Part shown: in pieces, positions 61,678-64,000 of the stretch
Position numbering within the stretch: position 1 is the first letter of the stretch
Layout of the letters: every line of letters starts with the position of its first letter
From: Paludibacteraceae bacterium
Lineage (GTDB): Bacteria > Bacteroidota > Bacteroidia > Bacteroidales > Paludibacteraceae
Direction of reading: 5' to 3'
Length of the DNA stretch: 64,000 bases
Assembly: GCA_017450435.1 (NCBI GenBank)
Contig: JAFSTO010000068.1
Coordinates: 62,001 to 126,000, forward strand
Notes under the pieces: model-generated
Told to the model about the DNA's origin: nothing
The model's database searches: none
The model's input: only the letters and a program-made list of their open reading frames with translations
Position numbers and translations under genes: made by a program

Positions 61678-63006
61678 ATGAACTTATTTGCAGCCCGATT
61701 GACCGGCAAGATGTCCTCAACGGAAAAGTTTGAGGCGAACATGCGCGAGATGACAGAACGCGTTCTGCGCTATCGTCAAGTAGAAAAATCTCCCGAAATG
61801 GCGGAGTATCTGGCACTGAAAGAGGAGGTTGAAGACTCTGCTTTCCAAGAAAAAAAGCAACAACTCTCCACTCGTAAGTACAAAGACACCGAAGAAGGTC
61901 GCAAAACGGCTTATTTTGAAAAGCTCAAGTCTTCATCACAAATGAAAGACTACGAAGCTGCATTAGCCAATCCGGATTTCAAAGCATTCCTTGCCTTCCG
62001 TGAGACTGACGAGTTCTCAAAAGTCAACAGCGCAGAAGAACGCAAGAAATCACCACAAATAAAAAAGTTCTACGATATCTACCAGTCCTCACAATACAAG
62101 AACTATCTTAAGGTTCTCAACTCGTCGGAGCTTCAGCAATATAACGAGTTGAAGGCGGAGATTGAGACAGAGGACTTTAAGAAACGTAACGCCTTTTGGG
62201 CAGACGAGAAACGCTGGCAAAACTCCGAAGAGTACAAAAAAGACCAACGTTACAATGAGCTCAAGGCAAACGAAGAGATAAAGTTCTATTTCTCCCAAAG
62301 GGCAGAGGATATCGACTGGGCAGAACTGTTCCGCCCTATTTTCGAAGACTTGATGGTTAATAACAAGAATTGGAAACCCGGCTTCGGTTATCCATCCGAC
62401 AAGCTGAAAGACGGTCACTCCCGCACCAGCGAGCATCAGGCCTACAACAACGGGCATAACGCTTTTTTTGCTGAAGGGCGAATGGACATCGAGACACGAG
62501 AAGAGACTCAAAAAGCCGTTGCTTGGGACGAGAAAAAAGGATTTGTAGAACACGTTTTTTCTTACACCTCTGACGCAATGAATACTAAAGATATCTTTCA
62601 GCAAGAGGAAGGTATGTTCATGGCTAAAGTACGTACACAAGGCGCAGGACACCATCTGTTCGGCATATCAACCGGCGAGCCCGGTAAACCTGTTGTAGCA
62701 CTTTACCACTATAACGGCAAAAGACACCAATTAGGTTTGATTGACGGCAAGAACTCACAAATGGTTGACCTCACCGGCGTTCTGCGCTCCATGTATCACG
62801 TATATACATTCCGCTGGACGAAAGAGGAACTGACATGGTACGTCAACGACATGGAGGTTCTGAAAATAAAGAACACTCTGCCTAAAGAACAGATGTTCTT
62901 TATTGCACAGTCGTTCCTGCCAAAAGACGAAACTCCCGGCGAAGGCAAACTAAAGGTACAATGGGCCCGTGCGTTCAAGACAGCCGGACCTATCGTTAAA
63001 AAATAA
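61678..63006 (+). CDS. Coiled-coil repeat protein with lectin-like C-terminal domain
   Basis: 442 residues, no signal peptide. Residues ~15-225 are charged, helical and contain repeated short units of the form S-x-x-(M/I/Y)-K-x-(F/Y) followed by ~20 residues (SSQMKDYEAALANPDFKAFL, SPQIKKFYDIYQSSQYKNYL, SEEYKKDQRYNELKANEEIK). Residues ~235-435 resemble a concanavalin/GH16-like beta sandwich (YHVYTFRWTKEELTWYVNDM, FIAQSFLP near the end), without the catalytic E-x-D-x-x-E I would expect. The combination in a cytoplasmic protein is unusual. Between gyrB and kdsA; function unknown. Confidence 0.62.
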   Translation: MNLFAARLTGKMSSTEKFEANMREMTERVLRYRQVEKSPEMAEYLALKEEVEDSAFQEKKQQLSTRKYKDTEEGRKTAYFEKLKSSSQMKDYEAALANPDFKAFLAFRETDEFSKVNSAEERKKSPQIKKFYDIYQSSQYKNYLKVLNSSELQQYNELKAEIETEDFKKRNAFWADEKRWQNSEEYKKDQRYNELKANEEIKFYFSQRAEDIDWAELFRPIFEDLMVNNKNWKPGFGYPSDKLKDGHSRTSEHQAYNNGHNAFFAEGRMDIETREETQKAVAWDEKKGFVEHVFSYTSDAMNTKDIFQQEEGMFMAKVRTQGAGHHLFGISTGEPGKPVVALYHYNGKRHQLGLIDGKNSQMVDLTGVLRSMYHVYTFRWTKEELTWYVNDMEVLKIKNTLPKEQMFFIAQSFLPKDETPGEGKLKVQWARAFKTAGPIVKK

Positions 63007-63015
63007 GTTGTAGTT

Positions 63016-63816
63016 ATGTTTCTTATTGCCGGTCCGTGTGCCATAGAGACCCGTGACTGCGTGATGCAGACCGCAGACGTTCTTAGTGAGTTATGCCGCA
63101 AGGAGGGCATAACTCTATACTACAAGTCGTCGTTTGACAAAGCCAACCGCACCTCGTGCTCAGCACGGGGTATCGGTATGGATAAAGGACTACGTATATT
63201 GCAGGAAGTGAAAGAGACGTTTGGTCTGCCTATTCTCACCGATGTACACGAGTCGTGGCAGTGCAAACCTGTTGCCGAAGTGGCAGATGTCCTGCAGATA
63301 CCGGCCTTCTTATGCCGCCAGACTGACCTGCTGCAAGCTGCTGCCAACACAGGTAAGACAGTTAACGTAAAGAAAGGACAGTTCCTTGCTCCATGGGACA
63401 TGCGCGGTGCCGTTGCCAAGATCTGTGAGGTTCAGCCCGATGCTGTCAAAACAGGTAAGGTGTGGCTCACAGAACGCGGTTCATCTTTCGGCTATGGCAG
63501 ATTAGTTGTGGATATGACGTCTCTGGTAGAGATGCGCGCGTTTGGCTGCCCCATTATCTTTGATGCAACACACAGCGTACAACAGCCGGGTAACGGGAGC
63601 GGAGTGACAGGAGGAAACAGAGAAATGGTGCCTGTGCTGATGAGAGCTGCATTGGCAGTGGGAGTGGACGGCATTTTTGCAGAAGTACATCCCGACCCTG
63701 ACAATGCCATCTCTGACGCAGCTAACCAACTCCGCTTAGCCGACATTGAGCGTATCCTTACAGAAGCGTTGGCAATAGACAATGCTATTAAAGAACTGAA
63801 TATCTCCGCCAAGTAA
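63016..63816 (+). CDS. kdsA: 2-dehydro-3-deoxyphosphooctonate aldolase (KDO8P synthase)
   Basis: 266 residues. It condenses arabinose 5-phosphate with phosphoenolpyruvate to KDO 8-phosphate for LPS core. Motifs: FLIAGPCAIETRD at the N-terminus, YYKSSFDKANRTSCSARGIGMDKGL near 35-60, ILTDVHESWQ, VNVKKGQFLAPWDM near 115, and FDATHSVQQPG near 190. It ends by sharing one base with the next start (TAATG). Confidence 0.96.
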   Translation: MFLIAGPCAIETRDCVMQTADVLSELCRKEGITLYYKSSFDKANRTSCSARGIGMDKGLRILQEVKETFGLPILTDVHESWQCKPVAEVADVLQIPAFLCRQTDLLQAAANTGKTVNVKKGQFLAPWDMRGAVAKICEVQPDAVKTGKVWLTERGSSFGYGRLVVDMTSLVEMRAFGCPIIFDATHSVQQPGNGSGVTGGNREMVPVLMRAALAVGVDGIFAEVHPDPDNAISDAANQLRLADIERILTEALAIDNAIKELNISAK

Positions 63817-64000
63817 TGTATCTAAGATTAGCCGTCAAATACTTTTATCCCAAGCTTATACGGTTGGCATGTATCTTGCTTATTATAGCAGGATGCTACG
63901 GTTGCTCACTCTTTGAGCGCCGCAATACACAAGATGCAGTAGTAACCATCGGTTCCAACGTTCTTACCCGCAGCACTCTTGATGACATCACCCGTTCCGC
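63816..64000 (+). CDS. Lipoprotein, possible SurA/parvulin-type chaperone, 3' end outside window
   Basis: ATG at 63816 overlaps the kdsA stop by one base. The 61 visible codons show a basic start, a hydrophobic run and a lipobox (LLIIAGCYGC), then TQDAVVTIGSNVLTRSTLDD, which has the V-x-x-I-G-x-x-x-L-T form of the N-terminus of SurA/PpiC-type peptidyl-prolyl isomerases. The family call is tentative because the catalytic domain lies beyond the window. Confidence 0.6.
   Translation, partial: MYLRLAVKYFYPKLIRLACILLIIAGCYGCSLFERRNTQDAVVTIGSNVLTRSTLDDITRS

Overview
The window looks like a chromosomal segment of a Bacteroidales bacterium. The grounds are SusC/SusD transport genes, promoters of the Bacteroidetes type (TTTG, about 20 bases, then TAnnTTTG), C-terminal tails of the type IX secretion kind, and Bacteroidetes-type GyrB, topoisomerase IV A and MraY. 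No rRNA, tRNA or CRISPR array was seen.

Region 1 (1-2720) holds the end of a DUF4062/RecG-like ATPase-fold protein, an intergenic stretch with a strongly folded RNA candidate (about 1618-1822), and a small hypothetical gene flanked by imperfect direct repeats. Region 2 (2670-19175) is a mosaic surface-polysaccharide cluster of nonulosonic (sialic) acid type: NeuB, a NeuA-phosphatase fusion, a GT52-like sialyltransferase, GT2, GT4 and DUF4422 glycosyltransferases and an asparagine-synthase-like enzyme. It is interrupted by three unrelated P-loop ATPases. Several gene junctions carry a short, in-frame 5' end of a different gene that stops abruptly (2670, 8502, 12717, 14903). A C-terminal glycosyltransferase fragment lies at 18972. 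A 44-bp inverted repeat (18834 and 19455) carries promoter sequence for the outward-facing genes on both sides.

Region 3 (19600-24198) holds UDP-galactopyranose mutase, type I asparaginase, an M20 aminoacyl-histidine dipeptidase and a secreted barrel-like protein.

Region 4 (24255-54583) is an alginate utilisation locus. A long leftward set of 13 genes (48931 to 24255) encodes four large secreted multidomain proteins (one with an SGNH esterase domain), a 45-residue peptide, three PL6-type lyases, SusC, SusD, an IPT/TIG surface lipoprotein, a beta-helix protein and a PF05426 lyase. A divergent rightward set encodes a GntR/FadR regulator, then a PL17 oligoalginate lyase, KdgF, an MFS uptake protein and an SDR reductase. 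Identical 16-bp palindromes sit 9-10 bases downstream of the -7 element in front of both degradative operons, so GntR control of both arms is likely. The inferred route is: surface or periplasmic lyases cut polymer, SusCD imports oligomers, PL17 gives unsaturated monomer, MFS imports it, KdgF linearises it and the SDR reduces it to 2-keto-3-deoxygluconate. The kinase and aldolase that would follow are not here.

Region 5 (54754-64000) is housekeeping: topoisomerase IV subunit A with an acidic tail, an unannotated 55-residue membrane protein, MraY, GyrB, a coiled-coil protein with a lectin-like C-terminal half, KdsA, and the start of a lipoprotein gene.
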